DNA from: JBHHYU01 sp046757725
GTDB lineage: Bacteria > Desulfobacterota > Binatia > UBA9968
DNA: 8,206 nt
Direction: 5' to 3'
NCBI GenBank assembly: GCA_046757725.1
Contig: JBHHYU010000115.1
Span: 1-8,206, forward strand
Of this stretch, positions 5,944 through 8,206 are shown piece by piece. Each line of letters opens with the position of its first letter. Within the stretch, counting starts at the first letter, position 1. Both the position numbers and the translations under genes were made by a program. The notes beneath the pieces are model-generated. The model ran no database searches. It saw only the letters and a program-made list of their open reading frames with translations, and was not told the origin of the DNA.

Positions 5944-6564
5944 GTGTCTCACAAGAATAAACCACGTAGGAAATCTAAGGTACAGGGAAAAGACCAAAAG
6001 TCGAAACCTCGGTCATCAACCGGGCTGATACTGTTTGGTGTGGTGCTTATAGGGCTCGTGGTGGGGTTGGTCTTTGGCTATGATTGGACTCCATCACCTC
6101 GCGGAGTGGAATACCGGATTGGTGATCAGGGTGGTGATCTACCGCCCCTATCTACTATGGGCAAGTCCATCCGCGGTTGGCACGACATGGCCAATATTCC
6201 CCGGAACACTTATGGCCGGACATTGCCCAGTGACCAGCGCCAACCGGATATTTTTGTAAAGCCGGCTGTCCGCAATTTGGGTTCCGTGGGGAGGAAAGAC
6301 GTAATCAACCTGACCTATGCCGTAGTCAACCGGGGGAATCAGGACCTGGTCGTTGATAATATGGTTACCTCCTGTGGCTGTACAACGGGAACACTGGACC
6401 ACAACATCATTCCGCCGGGACACCGGGCAGACCTCAACGTGCGCTTTGATGCAGGGTACCACAAGGTCAACCGAGGTGAGCGCGTTGTACGAGTGGTGTG
6501 GTTGAGGACCAATGACCCGGATACACCTGTGGCTGAAGCACGGCTGACAGCGACTATTCAATAG
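5944..6564 (+). CDS. Membrane-anchored DUF1573 protein
   Basis: The 206-residue product starts with a very basic cytoplasmic tail (1-25), then one membrane segment at about 26-46 and an external part. A linker with no family signal (47-100) precedes a DUF1573 domain at about 103-204. The domain is an Ig-like beta fold marked by a Phe/Leu-Gly-x-Val at 112-115, an Asn-Arg-Gly turn near 129, and the Thr-Ser-Cys-Gly-Cys-Thr motif with C144 and C146. DUF1573 has no settled biochemical role. The closely spaced cysteines suggest redox or metal chemistry, which is an inference. The start is GTG, supported by AGGGAG at 5933-5938, 5 bases upstream. The Trx-CcdA fusion gene begins 16 bases downstream, so the two are very likely co-transcribed. 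No gene or strong site is seen in 5817-5943. Confidence 0.85.
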   Translation: MSHKNKPRRKSKVQGKDQKSKPRSSTGLILFGVVLIGLVVGLVFGYDWTPSPRGVEYRIGDQGGDLPPLSTMGKSIRGWHDMANIPRNTYGRTLPSDQRQPDIFVKPAVRNLGSVGRKDVINLTYAVVNRGNQDLVVDNMVTSCGCTTGTLDHNIIPPGHRADLNVRFDAGYHKVNRGERVVRVVWLRTNDPDTPVAEARLTATIQ

Positions 6565-6580
6565 CCCCGGAGATCAGTCG

Positions 6581-7831
6581 ATGCGTCGCTGGCGGTTATT
6601 GATTTCTGGATTGAGCATATGGGCGATCGTAGCGGGCTTTGTGACACCGGCCCTGGCCCAATCACAAACGACTCGAGGCTTCCATATCTTCTTCAGTGCC
6701 GGCTGCGCGGACTGCTGGCCCTACGTTGAAAAAACGCTGCTGCCTGCGCTACGCATCGGTGGGGTTACCGCTGAGCCAGTCATACACGACTTCACGCGGC
6801 CCGGCGGCCGCCGGCTGTTGGCCGATCAGGCAGCGGCGGTGGGGTTGCCCCGTAGGATCGCCGACTCCCTCTATGCCTTCACTCCCCGGCCGGATGGTGG
6901 TTTGTTGATCGTGCTGGGACATGTGCCTCGCTCTCTGTTGGAGCAACTGCTGGCCCATAAGGATCTGCCCCGAAAGCTGGTCCTACAGCAACCCAAGATG
7001 CATGGCAAGCCTGAGGAATATCGCCTTTGGTCCTTCACCGGTGAAGTCCTGAGTTTCCCTATCAACACGGCTTTGGGCCAAGCGCTTCCCTTGTTGCCGC
7101 CCACTCCCGCTGAGGTCCGGTTGGCTCCGGACGATGCCAACCTGACGACGTTGCTGCCGGCAGTCATAGTTACCGGCCTGCTTGATAGTGTTAACCCATG
7201 CGCTTTTGCCGTCATCCTGCTATTGCTGGCTTTCCTGTTCACTATCCGCAAGAGCCGAAGGCAAATCCTTTGGTTGGGAGCTCTCTACGTTGGAGTAATC
7301 TTCATCGTCTATTTCGCCATAGGGCTCGGCGTCCTGAGTACGGTGCGCCTCAGCGAAGACCCCCACTTCGTGGCCCGTATCGGGAGCTATCTGCTGATCG
7401 GGCTGGGTGTCTTGAACCTTATAGAGTACGCCTGGCCGGACTTCCCCATCAAGCTGCACATGCCGGCAATAGCACACAAAAAGATGAACCAGCTCCTGAA
7501 GGTGGCAACGGTGCCCGCGACGATGGGGGTGGGATTCATCGTGGGGCTGTGCACCTTTCCCTGCTCAGGCGGGATATATGTAAGTGTCATCACGCTCCTG
7601 AACGCCAAAACGACGATGGTGTGGGGACTGGCTTACTTGGCGTTGTATAACCTCCTTTATATTCTTCCTCTGGTGATCATCTTACTGGCAGTGGGCAACC
7701 GCGTTGTGGCGAAACAGTTGGGGAGCTGGGAACGGCAGCATGCACTGGGCCTGCGGTTGGGGTTTGGCCTGGTGATGATTGCTCTAGGGGTGGTGATGTT
7801 GGGAGTGGTGATACCGGTAGGGAATGTGTGA
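6581..7831 (+). CDS. Thioredoxin-like domain fused to CcdA/DsbD-type transmembrane electron carrier
   Basis: The 416-residue product has a signal peptide (1-26, cut after Ala-Leu-Ala) and a thioredoxin/glutaredoxin-like external domain at about 32-115 with Gly-Cys-Ala-Asp-Cys-Trp at 41-46 (C42, C45). A linker leads to six membrane segments from about 190 to 415. The membrane part has the CcdA/DsbD hallmarks: Asn-Pro-Cys-Ala at 205-208 (C207) and Cys-Thr-Phe-Pro-Cys-Ser-Gly-Gly at 324-331 (C324, C328). CcdA-type proteins pass electrons from cytoplasmic thioredoxin across the membrane through an intramembrane cysteine pair. Here the fused domain could be the first external acceptor. Plain CcdA is about half this length, so this is a natural fusion with the order reversed relative to the C-terminal thioredoxin domain of DsbD. 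Ribosome site GGAG at 6569-6572, 8 bases from the ATG. It is flanked by two DUF1573 genes. Confidence 0.88.
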   Translation: MRRWRLLISGLSIWAIVAGFVTPALAQSQTTRGFHIFFSAGCADCWPYVEKTLLPALRIGGVTAEPVIHDFTRPGGRRLLADQAAAVGLPRRIADSLYAFTPRPDGGLLIVLGHVPRSLLEQLLAHKDLPRKLVLQQPKMHGKPEEYRLWSFTGEVLSFPINTALGQALPLLPPTPAEVRLAPDDANLTTLLPAVIVTGLLDSVNPCAFAVILLLLAFLFTIRKSRRQILWLGALYVGVIFIVYFAIGLGVLSTVRLSEDPHFVARIGSYLLIGLGVLNLIEYAWPDFPIKLHMPAIAHKKMNQLLKVATVPATMGVGFIVGLCTFPCSGGIYVSVITLLNAKTTMVWGLAYLALYNLLYILPLVIILLAVGNRVVAKQLGSWERQHALGLRLGFGLVMIALGVVMLGVVIPVGNV

Positions 7832-7894
7832 GTTGCCTTTCGACCTAACGGGTCAACGTAAGCGGCAGGAGCTGAAGGGGGATAAGGATTCGGG

Positions 7895-7901
7895 AAGGAG
7901 G
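7895..7901 (+). promoter_or_regulatory. Ribosome binding site deciding a TTG start
   Basis: AAGGAGG lies 4 bases before TTG at 7906. No ATG or GTG with a comparable site is available ahead of the lipoprotein signal, so this motif fixes the start of the last gene. Confidence 0.65.
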
Positions 7902-7905
7902 GATT

Positions 7906-8206
7906 TTGAAGGCACCTTGGTTGGTTGGTAGAGCATTAGGGGTCGGTATCGTAGTATTGCTGCTCGGTGGGTGTGGGGATCGGAAGCCCGACATTGAGGT
8001 CGCATCGAGGCAATATGACTTTGGACAGATCGAGCAAGGGGAGTTGGTCACAGCCGAAATCCCAGTGCGTAACCTGGGCGAAAAAGAACTGAAGATCGAA
8101 TCTGTAGCCACTTCCTGCGGCTGCACTTCGGCAGAGGTTCAGCCCGAGGTGATGCCGCCCGGGAGTGAAGGTAGGTTGCTCATTCGATACAACTCCGGTG
8201 CTCACC
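7906..8206 (+). CDS. DUF1573 lipoprotein, partial (runs off the right edge)
   Basis: The frame starting at TTG 7906 stays open for 100 codons to the window end. The product has a short basic start, a hydrophobic stretch (about 11-20) and a lipobox Leu-Gly-Gly-Cys with C23 as the predicted acylated residue. No Asp follows at +2 (it is Gly24), so outer-membrane sorting is allowed under the E. coli rule. A DUF1573 domain begins at about 29: Tyr-Asp-Phe-Gly-x-Ile at 37-42, Arg-Asn-Leu-Gly at 55-58, and Thr-Ser-Cys-Gly-Cys-Thr at 69-74 with C71 and C73. It resembles the DUF1573 domain encoded at 5944-6564 but has a lipid anchor in place of a membrane helix. It lies 74 bases after the Trx-CcdA fusion, on the same strand. 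The C-terminus is missing. Confidence 0.82.
   Translation, partial: MKAPWLVGRALGVGIVVLLLGGCGDRKPDIEVASRQYDFGQIEQGELVTAEIPVRNLGEKELKIESVATSCGCTSAEVQPEVMPPGSEGRLLIRYNSGAH

Noticed and set aside
5441..5965. A 174-codon minus-strand frame opposite the Met-rich gene.
   Set aside because: It is the antisense of repeated ATG codons (Met read as His or Ile), giving a Pro/Ile-rich product with no motif. The + strand has the signal peptide and strong ribosome site.
7842..7854. Short inverted repeat GACC-n5-GGTC after the CcdA fusion gene.
   Set aside because: Four pairs and no T-run; too weak for a terminator and expected by chance.

Overview
The window (8206 bases, GC roughly in the mid-fifties by eye) reads as a gene-dense stretch of a Gram-negative-type bacterial chromosome. 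Every supported gene lies on the + strand. The set of envelope genes (Lgt, TlpA/CcmG-like thioredoxin, CcdA-like electron transporter, DUF1573 proteins, exported rhodanese, YVTN propeller) would fit an uncultured lineage such as NC10, Nitrospirota or a former deltaproteobacterial group. That placement is an impression from gene content, because no rRNA or other marker is present. I see no tRNA, rRNA, insertion sequence, CRISPR array or convincing rho-independent terminator.

Layout. Positions 51-1375 hold a short NfeD-like membrane protein, a small membrane-anchored SHOCT protein and a membrane-anchored TlpA/CcmG-type thioredoxin. Positions 1376-1734 are a 359-base gap with no established gene; it contains a reading frame with a good ribosome site that is cut by one amber codon, followed by an AT-rich stretch before lgt. 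Positions 1735-5208 form a tight cluster: an atypical lgt, an ICMT/PEMT-type membrane methyltransferase overlapping it by ATGA, an exported tandem rhodanese, and a YVTN beta-propeller protein overlapping the rhodanese gene by 11 bases. A 113-base gap with a perfect 7-bp dyad precedes a secreted methionine-rich protein (5322-5816). Positions 5944-8206 hold a DUF1573 protein with a membrane anchor, a fusion of a thioredoxin-like CxxC domain to a CcdA membrane domain, and a second DUF1573 protein. That last gene is a lipoprotein starting at TTG and running off the right edge.

How the genes may work together. Nearly every product is membrane-bound or exported, and several carry redox-type cysteines: WCPPC in the TlpA-like protein, CADC plus two intramembrane cysteine sites in the CcdA fusion, a Cys-Gly-Cys in each DUF1573 protein, and an active-site Cys in the rhodanese. 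The simplest inference is an envelope thiol-redox and sulfur-handling locus. In it the CcdA fusion would carry cytoplasmic reducing power outward to the thioredoxin and/or DUF1573 proteins, and the terminal DUF1573 lipoprotein would be a possible local substrate of Lgt. The methionine-rich exported protein suggests a metal (copper or silver) link. The pairing of two differently anchored DUF1573 proteins around a Trx-CcdA fusion is the most system-like signal in the window, but its function is inferred, not shown.
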